From assembly GCA_009767595.1 (NCBI GenBank), contig VSDK01015282.1:62001-126000 (forward strand): a stretch of 64,000 nucleotides of DNA, in the 5' to 3' direction. Positions 30,302 through 41,955 of the stretch are shown piece after piece. The notes beneath the pieces were generated by a model. It did no database searches and was not told the DNA's origin. It saw only the letters and a program-made list of their open reading frames with translations. The DNA is from Symbiodinium kawagutii. Its lineage: Eukaryota; Sar; Dinophyceae; Suessiales; Symbiodiniaceae. Positions within the stretch are counted from its first letter, which is position 1. Every line of letters begins with the position of its first letter. The translations under genes were made by a program, and so were the position numbers.

Positions 30302-30539
30302 CGATTGCCACAAGAAGCATGATTGAAAATGCCGAAAACATCTTTAGGAACTCGTGAGATAGCTTTGACCCGGAATCGCTGCAGTCTGAGACCCGTGGTG
30401 TGGGGAGAACCCATATTTCTGTCTGCACGCACGAAGCACAAACATGCCACAAAAATGTGCACTTTTTCACCAGTACTTGTCCTCGAACAGCCGCAACCTC
30501 ATACAAAGTGTCGTAAGTGGGGGAACGATGACGAAGCAA
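30302..30539 (-). CDS. exon with membrane segment, unknown protein
   Basis: MLRHRSPTYDTLYEVAAVRG, VKKCTFLWHVCASCVQTEIW, then FLKMFSAFSIMLLVAI, a likely membrane segment; donor ATCG|GTACCC. The start may be the ATG at 30539. The neighbouring plus exon begins close by, so two genes may meet head to head. Confidence 0.5.
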
Positions 30540-30815
30540 CTCCAGTCATACTTTGCTGATAAGACAACATACATCCTTCCAACTATTTTCGATAATCAAG
30601 AAACTATCAAGATCACTCCTCGAAATGAAAGCTACCCTCATCAAAAACGCTCTTATACTGATCTGTTCCCTTTTCAAATGCACGGATCTGTGTTGCTACA
30701 ACACAAAACGCCTACCGAAGCATCGCGGATCTCCGGGCCCAAGTATATCAGCTTGGACCCCAGAAATCCCAGAATATATATTTGCGAGGCTCTCCTGGGC
30801 GCGGCCGCCCTATAA
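30540..30815 (+). CDS. terminal exon, unknown protein
   Basis: LQSYFADKTTYILPTIFDNQ, ITPRNESYPHQKRSYTDLFP, PKYISLDPRNPRIYICEALL and GAAAL-TAA. Ninety open codons; the minus strand is broken. Confidence 0.52.
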   Translation, partial: LQSYFADKTTYILPTIFDNQETIKITPRNESYPHQKRSYTDLFPFQMHGSVLLQHKTPTEASRISGPKYISLDPRNPRIYICEALLGAAAL

Positions 30816-30829
30816 GCTAGACAAATGAG

Positions 30830-31010
30830 GATAACAAATATTGATTATGTGGAAATAATTGGAAATAAGGAAAGCATATCTAGGAAACATGAAGTAACAC
30901 ATATCTATTTAAAAAATATTTATAGAACACATGAAGTAATAGCGCATGAAGTAAAACATGGTGGATACAATATACCAAGTTCAATGACTATGATATGAAG
31001 GCATCAACCA
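30830..31010. other. AT-rich, no gene seen
   Basis: ATGAAGTAA/CATGAAGTAATA words; no codon bias. Confidence 0.4.
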
Positions 31011-31057
31011 ACATGAAGTCATCAACCAACTAACAACTCGGATCACCCGCACCACAG

Positions 31058-31454
31058 CTCCCATCGCCCAGATGCTGTTGCGGTCGTCACCCTGCACTGT
31101 ACCCAAGTCTTTGGGCACAAGTTGCTGATCCGATTTCACAAGGTGCAGGTGGGGTCTCCCAGATTGCTACAAGGTGGGCCCCTTCAGTTATAATTTGGTT
31201 TATAAGGCCATTTAACTGGTAGTTATAACCCAACTGGTAGTTACCCTAGGTATAAATGGCCTTATAAACCAAACTGGTAATTTATATCTACCATAACTGG
31301 TAGTTACCCTAGGTATAACCCAACTTATAGCTGGTTAGGGGCCCACCTTGTAGGCACCATAATTTGTACAAGAAATTATCTAATTAGCTGCTCGCTTCAT
31401 TTTGTTTGTGTCCTCGACTGTCCACACGTCATGGCCAGGCTTATCAACTTTTGA
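31058..31454 (+). CDS. two exons joined across an F2 introner, unknown protein
   Basis: Acceptor CCGCACCACAG. Exon 31058-31173 reads RPDAVAVVTLHCTQVFGHKL then LIRFHKVQVGSPRLLQ plus G. Removing 31174-31353 joins G to GC as glycine and gives TIICTRNYLISCSLHFVCVL, DCPHVMARLINF-TGA (31452-31454). The second part is lower in GC3. Confidence 0.5.
31174..31353 (+). mobile_element. F2 introner, GT-AG
   Basis: GCTACAAG|GTGGGCCCCTTCAG left and GGGGCCCACCTTGTAG| right: the inverted ends CTACAAGGTGGGCCCC/GGGGCCCACCTTGTAG are exact. Confidence 0.68.
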
Positions 31455-31812
31455 CCTGCGCTGTTGAGATTTGTGTCTTTTTTGAATACTGTCTGTCTAG
31501 AATGTCCAATTCTGGCGCGCAATCTGGTCCCTTGGCTTTCAAGTTGTCTCTGATTTTTTCTTGATTTCCTTGCTTAAGCTGCCCGTCAGGCTAGGCGGGT
31601 TTAGTAACATGGCCTGTTGAATTCCCATTCAAAACTGTTACCGTGGTACCCGTTTCACAATCCCTTAGTAAGTGACGCTTGACGATGCTCGATAATTGTA
31701 AATGATGGTTCAAATTTAAGATGGTTAAAACCTAAAATGGTAATCCATATTGACTTATTGTTATATAATGGTCACCCATTAAAATGAATGATACAAATGG
31801 TTGAAATGACCA

Positions 31813-31923
31813 GTTTCACGCTGGCCCACCAACGCTTTCGCAAATCCAAACATGACACAGCGCCCTCAGCAACTCCCTTCCCACACCACCAACATGGCCG
31901 CCTCGTAGACGTTGATGTGATCG
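31813..31923 (-). CDS. exon with an in-frame TGA
   Basis: Minus frame after CCTGCCAG: DHINVYEAAMLVVWEGSC, then TGA (31868-31866), then GRCVMFGFAKALVGQRETG in the same frame with similar codon use. A GC donor just before the TGA (AGTT|GCTGAG) is the simple explanation; readthrough as selenocysteine is possible. Confidence 0.38.
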
Positions 31924-32059
31924 CTGGCAGGACTGCGGCTGCCCTGGGTTTGTAGCGGGCTCCCGGCAGAATCAACACGAATCACTTCGGTATTGGTTAG
32001 TTCACGTTCCATTGGTTGCCTTACCTATGAGAAAAGCATAATCATCCCAGTTAGTTAGC

Positions 32060-32880
32060 TGGTTCGTAAGCAAATTCACCATTATCCATTCATCAGAAAT
32101 TATGAAATAGTAACGATCTCTTATCCATTCAGCACATTTTGTAGCCATTCACCACATGGATGTTTCATCCAGCTCATTGGTCATTTATAGTAGTAAACCA
32201 ACCGTTGCTTTGGGGTCCAAAATTGTTTCCCCATTATTGTTGTTGATTCTTCCCTATTATCATCCATTCTTATCCACTAGTAGCCATTATTATACCATAA
32301 TATTAGTTTCCAACTAGCATTGTTACCCAAATTATCGACCACAATGGTAGTAAGTTGGTTACAATACTATCGGCTTAACCCGATCAGCTAATACCACCAT
32401 GATGTGACAATTAAATATAATGATTCATGATGATATGAAATAGTAACCATGCTGTATGATTCATTACCCTTCAACAAGACTGTATTGGATTTGTTCACCA
32501 TTTTCATACACGAAACTCTTAGTGACCAACTGATATTGCTCGTGTTCACCAACTTATTACTTACTCATTAGTTACTACAATCAGTTGTAACGATATTAGT
32601 TACCATATCACTTACCAAAACTAATATATGTAACCAACTAATATTGGTTACTAATATGGTTATAACTTATGTGGATACCAAAATTATCTGTAACTAATAT
32701 CTGTAAACCTTAGTCGCAATAATGAGTAACCCATATTTGTTTAAATCCCTTCATCATATATTTCAATCCCTTCACCTAATATGTTTTTAAATCCAGTCAC
32801 CATGACTAGTACCCCAAATGATATCTGGTTGTGATTAATCAGTTGCAACTCATTAGTTGCTATAGTCAGTTGTAACTTCT
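32060..32880. other. no gene seen; low-complexity
   Basis: TTAGTTACTAATATGGTTA-like words and AT-rich DNA. Confidence 0.45.
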
Positions 32881-32882
32881 CA

Positions 32883-33002
32883 TTAGGCAGTGGGTCAAAA
32901 CCCCATACCCCTCGTTCCCCTCTGTCAAACATTGTTTTCCCTATTATTGTTGGTTATTATCCCCCATGAAATTGGTTGGTTAATATTGACCCATAGCCAT
33001 TA
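32883..33002. mobile_element. F1-family introner-like element
   Basis: TTAGGCAGTGGGTCAAAACC left, AATATTGACCCATAGCCATT right. A GC-rich exon begins about 65 bases downstream. Confidence 0.7.
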
Positions 33003-33066
33003 GTTGCTAGTAAACCCCTGGTGTTTCGCCAACTTCTCTGCTCCACCACGTCGCTTTCCCGCCGAG

Positions 33067-33217
33067 TCACGCCGTGAGCCCTGCGCTCGCGCTGCTAGCC
33101 GCGCTGCTAGCCGCGCGGGACGTCGTGCTGCGCCGCTCGGTCGTGGACCTCGTGCGGTGCTGGGAAGCAGGGGCCAGGGCCTGGCTGGGGCGAATTGGTA
33201 CCGAAATGATGGCCTGA
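33067..33217 (+). CDS. exon, unknown protein
   Basis: After CCGCCGAG the frame reads HAVSPALALLAALLAARDVV, LRRSVVDLVRCWEAGARAWL, then GRIGTEMMA-TGA; about 90% of codons end in G or C. The leucine/alanine start could be a membrane or signal helix. A GT donor (ATTG|GTACC) near the end is an alternative to the stop. Confidence 0.6.
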
Positions 33218-33224
33218 AATAACC

Positions 33225-33780
33225 ATTTGCTAATGGTTATCCATGATGGAAATAACTCCATGATAATTATAACTAATAATAGTTCACTAATAATCATATC
33301 CATAGTCATTGATGGTGGAATAACCATAAAAATCATTGATGGTTATTCATCAGCCCATCAATGATTTATGGATACTGAATCACTATGGCTATTTCAGCCA
33401 TAAACTAGTATAACAAATGGTTAATTAGATGGGCTGAAGTAATCAATAAATTGGTGAAATAATCATAGCAATAGGCCAGCAAGCTAATCAGCTAAACATT
33501 GATGATAAACCGTAGGTAGCCCCAACCATAGTAATGGCTGATCATTGTATCAGATTCACCGAAATTCATACCAATCAAAGTAAATACTAATGATGGTTGA
33601 TCATTATTTGGTGGTGGTTGAAATGGTTTCAATTCATATGTCATTGATTGAACACGACGATGGTTGATTGAAGCTTAGTTGATGCTCCGTTCACCGTCTA
33701 TTGATGGTTGAGTGATGGCGTTACTTGATGGTCAATCAATGGTTTGCTAATTTTGAACTGACTGTTAGGTGATGGTTGGC
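33225..33780. other. no gene seen; AATGGTTATTCAT/TGATGGTTGA words
   Basis: Low-complexity AT-rich DNA; several short palindromes but no clean element. Confidence 0.45.
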
Positions 33781-33844
33781 AAATGATCAACAATGCTTCG
33801 AATTCAACAATGTTGAGAGTTGCACATACGAACACAAACTATGT

Positions 33845-34017
33845 CTACAAGGTGGTTGAAACGCCTTTTCCACAAGTTGTCGTCTGAGCCTCAAATGATC
33901 CGCAGTACACCCCGATGACCAAACGAAGGTCAGAGGCTTGAGACAAGCCGATGCGCTGCCAAGCCGATGGAGATGGTGGTTTTGACCGTTCGCCAGTTTG
34001 GGTATCCACAAAAATGG
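33845..34017 (-). CDS. terminal exon, unknown protein
   Basis: Begins directly after AAACCAG, which belongs to an F4-like element on its 5' side. Frame: IFVDTQTGERSKPPSPSAWQ, RIGLSQASDLRLVIGVYCGS, FEAQTTTCGKGVSTTL-TAG. A second minus frame is open but shorter in sense. Confidence 0.5.
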
Positions 34018-34043
34018 CTGGTTTATTACTATAATAACTAATA

Positions 34044-34150
34044 TGGGTGTTTCTCAAGTCATAGGGGTACCCCCAAATCATCCAGCTCATAAACCAATTG
34101 TAGTAATGACCCATCCATTTCTGGGGTTCCCCTTTTAAAGAAACCACGAG
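34044..34150. mobile_element. F4-family element
   Basis: ATGGGTGTTTCTCAAGTCAT left, GGTTCCCCTTTTAAAGAAAC right. Confidence 0.55.
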
Positions 34151-35240
34151 AATTATTGAATGATTTGGGGTACCCCCAGCTATTGAGAAACCCCAATCTG
34201 TGGATCATTCGACTCGGTAACTTGAAGTGGTCATAGTCCTGGCTAGAAGGGGGGGGCAAACCAAGGTGATGACTTCATCAGTGGAATGATCATCCAAGGA
34301 TGTTTCCAAACATGTGGCCAGCGCCGTTCAGGAACATACCTCCATGGTGAGTAAATTTCTATTTTGGCTGACTACACCATGAATTCTATTTGACAGCATG
34401 GCAATATACCTATCTTGATCGCTATCCAATCACGACAGTTCTTTCTGGACAGTTCTTTCTGGCATGTCATGTTTTGTATCCAATAGATATCAGATCCCGG
34501 CTCTTTTTGGTTGACCATACGGCGTATATTGGAACATCTTGAAGTCAGGTGTGATTATCCCTACCAGAGTCAAGCATGAGCTGAACTGTAGTTTTTCATT
34601 GCTGCAATTTATTCAGAATACTTTATTTATACCTGGCTTATTCTGTTTGGCACCACCAATGTTCACAAAATATCAAATATTCATGATTGGTGATTTGTGT
34701 TGTTGGAATTCTTTTCAGATGGTAAAAAACATGTGACCAGCAATTGTCTTTTTGCATGATCTATGTTTACTTTCACAAGCCACAGTTTCTGGACAACGTT
34801 GCCCAAACAGGTATTCCATTGACAGCAGTACCAAATCACTAGAGAACTCTCCGCATGGCGTTGTAACAGACCATTCAGGTAGGCAAGTTTAGCGCCTTCG
34901 AGTTTGAAACCAGTTTAGCCAGGCAAACCAAATCATGCATGCATCTACACTATGCATGAAGTATTTGCTGTACAAAACGCGTTTTGCCCGAGAAACAAAT
35001 CTGAGACGGCTTTGGCTTTATGGATAGGACTACCTATGCATGTTCAGTCTACACCCTATTATAATCATAAAGACAACAAGAATAAGCAACATGATTGTAA
35101 TGAACATGTTTGCAAATAGACATATTATGCAAATAAGCCAATATGCAAATGTATTTGGCTTTACTGAATTATTGCGTGGTTTGCTCGATAAAATTAACCA
35201 ACATGTTTGGCTTCGATTTGGCGTATCAAACCTCCGACAG

Positions 35241-35373
35241 GTCAGTGGCTTTCGCAGCGCCGAGGCACGTCGGGGCTTCCGACGTCGTTTTGCTGGTAGC
35301 CCACTCAGGAGCGGGCACAGATTTGGGCCTCGCTGGTGGCTTGATTTGCAGCGATTTCAAGCATCCCAAGTAG
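35241..35373 (+). CDS. exon, unknown protein
   Basis: CCTCCGACAG acceptor, then VAFAAPRHVGASDVVLLVAH, SGAGTDLGLAGGLICSDFKH and PK-TAG. Strand-like hydrophobic runs look natural; the antisense frame is proline/serine rich. Confidence 0.5.
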
Positions 35374-35769
35374 GGCTGACAAACAGGAGATGCGACGAGC
35401 GACCAGCAAATGTGGATCCAATACGTCAACTGTAGGTAGGGGATCATCTTTTTTTTGGCGGCAAGGAAGCTCTAAGCTGCAGCCGCTAGCACGATGGGAT
35501 CTAATTCAATGCAAAGTCATGAGTAGGGGATCATCCTAGAAAATGATAATCTTAAACTTAAACATGTTGGAATATGCGTAAATTGATCTCAATTGTGTCC
35601 ACGACACGCATAAGAAGATATACTTGTTTACTTTTTTACCTCCTTTTACCTACTTAGAGACTTTGTGATTCAAGCATGCCTGGGCAAATACATTACATAT
35701 TCACATAAAATTGATCTTTCCGAATCTATCTCAGATCTATCTCGCTCGATATACAAGGCTACTTTTACT

Positions 35770-35925
35770 ATGCACATAGTGAGGTACGCTGGTACGCATG
35801 TCAAAACCATCAAACGCAACACTCACCAGGAAAAAAAAGCAAAACTGGGAAACCTAAATCGGAGGGTGATCGCAGCTTGTCACGATCATATTGCTGCCCA
35901 GTTCGCAGAGGGTAACTCCCAGTAA
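35770..35925 (+). CDS. terminal exon, unknown basic protein
   Basis: MHIVRYAGTHVKTIKRNTHQ, EKKAKLGNLNRRVIAACHDH, IAAQFAEGNSQ-TAA. Basic first half. It may follow the exon at 35241. Confidence 0.45.
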   Translation: MHIVRYAGTHVKTIKRNTHQEKKAKLGNLNRRVIAACHDHIAAQFAEGNSQ

Positions 35926-36366
35926 CTGTCACAAACCAACAAGCGGAGGGTTGCGTTCTGGCTCAACAGACCAAGGGTAATTGGACCTCCTCCAAAATAA
36001 GCATTAGGATGAAATAGTGTTTCCTAGATCATCCTGGTGACCGTGGTATTACTGAGCAATATGACTTGGACAAACAATTGGTGATACCAGAATACCATAT
36101 CACAATTGTGAAAAAACACCATAATCCCCTAGAAAGCCACCAAGTATGACGGTTAGTTTCACTCATGATACAAACTTTGAAGATCGTGCTCCAAAAGCGA
36201 TTGCACAAATTGAAGAACTTGACATGGGATACCAAGATATGGGAGGTTGCTTACTCATGCGTTTGGATGTGGCTGATTAAAATATACGTATTGAGTCTGG
36301 AGAAAAAACATCTCACAAACATGAGGATAACCAATAAGCTGACACAAGAACTTCCACAGCAGAGTC

Positions 36367-36477
36367 TTAGCTGGATGTGCCGTGGCGTACGGCGCTTGCT
36401 GCCATAATCCGCGTCCTTCCCTCCAGTTTCCTTTTCCAGATCACCAGAACCGGTGCGGACTCCTTGCCCGCCATCAT
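36367..36477 (-). CDS. possible exon or small gene
   Basis: MMAGKESAPVLVIWKRKLEG then RTRIMAASAVRHGTSS-TAA. Other minus and plus frames are partly open. Confidence 0.35.
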   Translation of the reverse strand: MMAGKESAPVLVIWKRKLEGRTRIMAASAVRHGTSS

Positions 36478-36694
36478 GAACAAACAATAACCAATCATGA
36501 CCAATGAATCATCAATCATCATTTAACGAATCATTTAAAAGCACTCTTGCCCCAACATCAACCATCATTCAGAAACCATTCACAGCTAAACCATTATTAG
36601 CCAAGTAGTGAACAATGAGTTGCCATGAAAACCATCATGAAACCATTGAAATCTACCATCATTAATTACCCATCGTTGTTTACACGTCAAGCCC

Positions 36695-37052
36695 GTGGTG
36701 CAGTTGACTGCTCTACACCATCCCTACGGACTGTCAAAGGTGAACGATGAAAACGAACCCATGTACCATCTGGTTACACCACTCCTGGTGGCTCCAAATC
36801 GCTCCTCCTTCCAAGGCTATAGGGATACCTCCAAGCAGCTCCCAAGCAGCTCCCCCAAGAACAAACCACCATCATTCGCCACGACTCTTCACCACTAACC
36901 CCTGGCTCCACCACGCTTCACCTTCCCCGCACCTCATTGGATTCCGTCCTCCGAAGCTCTCGTGCACCGCCGCTGCGGCTTCTCCGCGCGGTAAGGGGGG
37001 GAGATGCGCTGCTGGAACGGCCTGCACTGGGAAGGCGCAGAAAATGAAGTGA
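36695..37052 (+). CDS. possible exons, strand uncertain
   Basis: First part (to about 36836): LSKVNDENEPMYHLVTPLLV. Second part (36954-37052): FRPPKLSCTAAAASPRGKGG then TACTGKAQKMK-TGA, or alternatively a GT donor at GCG|GTAAGG. The minus frame FQQRISPLTARRSRSGGARE with donor GAG|GTGCGG competes for the second part. Confidence 0.35.
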
Positions 37053-37054
37053 TT

Positions 37055-37190
37055 TCGTGGGTGGTTGGTTGGTTGGTTGGTTGGTTGGTTGATGTTGGTT
37101 GGTTAATGTTGGTTGGTTAATGTTGAATGGTTGGTGACCAACCATGGTCATTAATGTTGGTTGATTAGTGACCAACCATGGTCTTCATGA
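37055..37190. repeat. (GGTT)n and TTGGTTGGTTAATG repeat
   Basis: Eight GGTT units near 37062-37092, then two TTGGTTGGTTAATG copies. Confidence 0.8.
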
Positions 37191-37426
37191 TTCAATCTTA
37201 TCGGTTTTGGTTTTGGTTTGAATGGCAAATTACGGCTGCAACATCAAACAGTCCAAAAACCATGGTTTTCATGATGGTTAGTTCATGGTTTAATTGACTG
37301 TTAAACGGCGTTTTGGTTGGTTTTGATTGGTTAGATATGGTTCACCAACCAACCAGCCATGGTTTTCATGATGGTTTGGCCGGTTCATTCATCTCAATGG
37401 AGAATTATTTTTGATAACCTAACCTG

Positions 37427-37513
37427 GTTGCATGGAAAATTCACCACAAAAATAGCTGGTTTACATATTGAAACTGGTGATTTCTAACTTCCAGGTTTGT
37501 TTGCCAGGGTGTA
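37427..37513. mobile_element. F5-family element
   Basis: GGTTGCATGGAAAATTCACC left, ACTTCCAGGTTTGTTTGCCA right. Confidence 0.5.
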
Positions 37514-37782
37514 ATACGAATACAATGATGGTTGTCATGATGCTGAATGCCCAATGGTTCTGCAATCACAGTGATGGTCCCAGCGCCAGTGATCATGGCA
37601 ATTGATGGTGGCTAGGAGAATGGTTGATGATGTGGAGGAACCTTGGTTGAGAACGGTTCTTTATAGCTCACAATGTCAACTCACTGGTAGATTTACTGCA
37701 AATCCAACTGATTTCTCGCTGATTCAGTCGGAATTATTTGTCACATCTTCATGGATGTTTTGTTGATCTGTCAAATTGGGTA

Positions 37783-37960
37783 AGAACTCAGCATTTGTCA
37801 CAAACGAGCATCATGTCGTCCATGGGATTCCTAGGCTATCTTATCAGTTGGGCGCATTCATTCAAGCACAATCGTTGGCAAATTCCATTCATCTGACTCC
37901 GTATTCCATAAAACCAGCATCTGCATTCGTTAAGCATCATTCTACTAGAACGATCATCAC
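37783..37960 (+). CDS. doubtful open frame
   Basis: FVTNEHHVVHGIPRLSYQLG then AFIQAQSLANSIHLTPYSIK. Low GC3; after 37970 the frame runs into ATGATAATGA repeats. Confidence 0.25.
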
Positions 37961-37964
37961 TGCT

Positions 37965-38340
37965 GAAAACGATGATATCATCCTGGTGATAATGATAAAT
38001 GTGATGATACTGACAGCAATTTCGCTGATGATAATGAGCATACTGACCGTAACAACAGTTCAGATAAACACAATATTCACGATGATGCCAGTTGTCGTGC
38101 TGAAATGACCATAATGATCATGATAATAGTTATGATCATGAAAATCTACTGGAATGATCACCATCCTACTGAACTACTTGAATGATCATCATCACTTCTG
38201 ACCGTAATTGTACTGATGATAATGACCATGATGACCATAATAATGATTTTGATAAAAGCGTCTAAAGACCGAAATCATCATGATATATCATCATAATCAT
38301 CATGGTGAACATGGCAATTTCAATGATGATCAACTCCTTT
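37965..38340. repeat. ATGATNATGACCATAATGATCAT low-complexity
   Basis: Dense GATGATAATGA / ATCATCATGG words with local dyads. Confidence 0.7.
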
Positions 38341-39043
38341 CCCCCCGTCGTCAACGGGTGGCCTGAGTCGCGTTGGCAGCCTGCGGGCCAGTGGGACTGT
38401 AGTGGTGTGGCTATGATGGCTGTGGTGAATGACTACAGAAAGTAGTAAAGACTGGTAGGTAAATGACGGTCAATGATTGTTAATGATGATTCATGATGGT
38501 AAATGATAGTTGATGAACGAGTGGAGTGGTAAAATCATGGTTATAGTGATCAATGATGGTTTTGATAGTGCCTAATTCAGGCAAAAAATGGAAGTGTATG
38601 CAGCTTAATAGTGGCCAAGTATCGTTCACCTTGTAGTCAATCAGCTAATGAATGACCATTAAAACTGACCAATAATCAGGTTGTAAGTAACTAATTACTT
38701 CCAACCGCAACAATCATAAGTAAAAATTCAGAAAGTGCAACTAACCCAGGTTATCTATAGTAAGCAAATGTAAGCAACCAATGATTATAATGGTAACACA
38801 CAATAGTAACCGTTGATCACTCGACACCTGCATGAATCACTGTTCCTATTAAAGCTATCGTGTGTTCCAATTAAAACTAAAGCCAGTTAATGGTCACGTG
38901 TGTTACTAGTGACCATTCAAACTAGTGACCATTCAAACTGGCTACCAACAACTGGCCTTTAGTAAGGCCATTAACTGGCCAGTTTGAATGGTCACTAGTG
39001 AGCCAATTGATAGTAAGGGTAAGTAATGACCATTCAAACTCAC

Positions 39044-39146
39044 CACGCCCAGACTTCAGGATCACCTGCATGGCAGCGAAGGTCCCACCAAGCACGGCAG
39101 GAGGCCAGTGATGTCTCAAGGCGGCCTTGCGTCGGAAGCTGCCCGG
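39044..39146 (-). CDS. exon, unknown protein
   Basis: From CTGCCAG the frame reads GSFRRKAALRHHWPPAVLGG then TFAAMQVILKSGR, to a donor GTG|GTGAGTTTG at 39043. High GC3. Confidence 0.55.
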
Positions 39147-39159
39147 CTGGCAGAACAGG

Positions 39160-39660
39160 GGTAGCTTAGGAAACATGAGGGCTTGTCCATCACCAATGCT
39201 TTATTAGTGGTTGATAATGTCATATTAAAGGTGGTTTATTAGTGGTTTTTAATGATTATTATTAGGGTTTGTCATCCATAAGCAGTGTTTTATTAGAGAG
39301 TATAAGTGGTGTAAAGGTGGTTCATTAGTGGTTTATTCAAGTATTTTTGTCCATCACCAGTGGTTTATTAGTGATTGATAATGTCTTATCATAGTTCACA
39401 GTGACTTAGGAACCATGATGTAACTAACCATTTGGGAACAATTATGTACCGTAGTAACTATTCGGGTTAATTACAACCATTTAGGGAAACAAGCATGCTG
39501 CAGCATGCTTGTTATCATTGGTTACTGTTCGAAATCATGATGTGGATTCACCATGGTCAATCGTGACTAATCACCACCAAATGGATGGCTGTTTTTGGTT
39601 CATTAGTCATGGTTCGCGATGGTAGTGATGAATGGTGGTGCATGATAAATCATGCCTTCT
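39160..39660. repeat. GGTTTATTAGTGG/TCCATCACC repeats
   Basis: Loose repeats TGTCCATCACCANTG and GGTTTATTAGTGGTT; palindrome GCATGCTGCAGCATGC at 39494-39509. Confidence 0.6.
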
Positions 39661-39693
39661 CCCTATCAAATGGGGCATGGGACATGGTTGCAG

Positions 39694-39771
39694 ATACCCA
39701 CCATTATTGGGAATGCCCTGATATCCGTCGTGCTTAGCAGTGTGGCTGTCGACCCAACTGCTTGCGGTTGA
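39694..39771 (+). CDS. possible terminal exon, hydrophobic
   Basis: GGTTGCAG acceptor, IPTIIGNALISVVLSSVAVD then PTACG-TGA. Confidence 0.33.
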   Translation: MPTIIGNALISVVLSSVAVDPTACG

Positions 39772-40574
39772 TTGTATGACGACTAGGAATTAGGAATTTG
39801 ACTTTACGAAGGTAGTTGGGTATCTCTGTGGGGTCTGGAACCCCCCTTAACTCAGGAGAAAAAAAGAAATGTTACATGTACACATAAATATGTATATGTA
39901 AATGTATGTATGTGTATGTATTTACATAAAGTGACAGACACTCACTTGGAATATGTTTTTGCAAAAGCACTTCAACGCTTAGAACGACAATTTTGGGTTT
40001 CTAAGTGTTTACCTGGAAACCTCAAGCCCCACAACACTTAGAATAAAAACAACACTTAGAATAAATCAGTTGTATATACATATGAAAGTATATTTGATCA
40101 ACATTTACTTAGAATATACATAATGATATCATATACATGGTGGGTGTTAGGATATGAGCATGCAAATATGAATTGACGTATGAATAAAATCATCTACATA
40201 TTAATGTATGGACATTAATCTCATCGGAGGTGTAGGCTGGTGGGGAACCATTGGGAGCCACCCTAAAAGGAACGTTGTTGAAGATTACATCAGCCTTTTT
40301 ACACTGTGAATTATTCTAAGAGTAGGGTTTTCTCCTTTGTTTTCTAGTTCTAAGCCTTGGTTTGGCGGCTGTTCGAAACCAACAGTTAGAAAGATTTCTT
40401 GGTCACGCAGAACACTTGAAATAAACCTTCCCTGCAACCATCTTAGTGTTTTTTTCCCAAAATTTATTCTAAGTGGGTGTCCGTCATATGTTGGTTCATT
40501 GGCATCCTTCGCCAACTCGAGCACATGTAACACCAGTGCAACCAATGAAACCAGTTCACCAAGCAGAATCGTTG

Positions 40575-40700
40575 ATCAACATCGGTGGAATCCCCCAGAA
40601 CTCGGGCATCATCACGGGTGCACCAGGAGCAACCCGCATGGGAGCCCGCACGGAGGTTGCTTCACTGGTGCCTCCAAGCGCAAGCTCGGTACAGCATCGG
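40575..40700 (-). CDS. exon-like island, strand uncertain
   Basis: Minus: SEATSVRAPMRVAPGAPVMM, PEFWGIPPMLINDSA with a TTG|GTGAAC donor. Plus: GIITGAPGATRMGARTEVAS, LVPPSASSVQHRPTKTDHVS. The two frames share codon register and look equally natural. Confidence 0.38.
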
Positions 40701-40984
40701 CCAACAAAAACGGATCATGTTTCAACGACAAATACCATGGGGAACTCCAAAGTTATGGTTGGTTTATCTTTATCATCATAAATGGTATTGTTTATCTTCA
40801 TAAATAGTAAAGCAGTATTGTTTATCTTCATATGATGGTTTATCATCAATAAATGGTAAATATTGATTTATCATCATAAATGTTTTATTTCCCGAATAGG
40901 TTTATCTTCATAAATGGTAAATATTGGGGAACCATCAATGACTCAACAAAAAAGGTTTTAATACGTTTCAATCATGAATAATGG

Positions 40985-41098
40985 TTAAGAATAGGGGATT
41001 ATCACCAACAATAATGTCGAAAGAACTCGTATATATGGTGATTTCTAAAGCCATGGGGAACCCTAAGTTCTGGTTGATTTGTTACTTTAAAAGGTAAA
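40985..41098. mobile_element. element related to the tandem-array unit at 44.8-46.2 kb
   Basis: ATAGGGGATTATCACCAACA then ATATATGGTGATTTCTAAAG and GGAACCCTAAGTTCTGGTTG: the same order of words as in the 173-bp unit. Confidence 0.45.
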
Positions 41099-41409
41099 GA
41101 TTGGATGTGCAGCTGGGGTTAGAAGTGGGATATAAGCATGGGAATGAACTCTTTTTTTGGTGGGTTTCAACGAGCGTCTCCTGCAGATTTTGCGGCCAAT
41201 CCAGTGATCTTATGGCAGTAGCCAGCCAATTTCGGGTACGCGCGAGCCGTGTGAGCATCAAATCAATCAACATGAAAAACTTGCTTACCTGACAATTAAA
41301 TATACCCACAATCACTGGCCTGGGGGTTCATGTTATTGGTTGTCATCCAATATCTAAGTGTGGCTCATGAAAACTTTAGGATTCCACATACCAGGCTTTT
41401 TTAAAAATC

Positions 41410-41830
41410 TCTAACTAACTATATATATATATAACACATTATATATCGTAACTCATTCACAAAAAAGGCGGCAAAGTGGTAACTACTTGATGTGTTTACC
41501 CGTAGCTATGGTACTGTATTGTATAGGTTACGCTTCACCAAATTCCACGTATCATTACTTCTGCTTGGGCAGTTTAACCTATACCTAGCCATAGGAGTTT
41601 GACCCATAGCTATGACTTATAACCTCTGGCAAAACCTATAGGTAAACTGTAAAGCTAAACAAGGGTGTAGCTACAGGTGTAGTGACCATATACCTAGCTA
41701 AAAGGTTAGTGGTTACATAGCTACAGCTACAGCTGTAATATCAGGTATGTCTAAGCTAAAGCTGCAATATATATATAAGTAAACCATAGGTGGTACCTAA
41801 GACATCATACAGCTGTAGTTAAACCATAAA
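41410..41830. other. no gene seen; AGCTACAGGTGTAG words
   Basis: Repeated TACCTAGCTA/AGCTGTAGC motifs and (TA)n tracts at 41420 and 41768. Confidence 0.5.
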
Positions 41831-41839
41831 ACCTTAGGC

Positions 41840-41955
41840 CACCCGTTCATGTCACCCTTGCCTGGCGCGAAAGCCGTGGTATTTGGAACCTCCTTGGGAC
41901 GCCGAAGGTCAAGCACAACTGTGAGGATGGCGTGGTCTACCATGGGTGAATCGTG
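41840..41955 (-). CDS. exon-like island, strand uncertain
   Basis: Minus: ILTVVLDLRRPKEVPNTTAF, APGKGDMNGWPK, donor AAG|GTTTTATG. Plus: VHVTLAWRESRGIWNLLGTP, KVKHNCEDGVVYHG after a TTAG acceptor. Confidence 0.4.
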
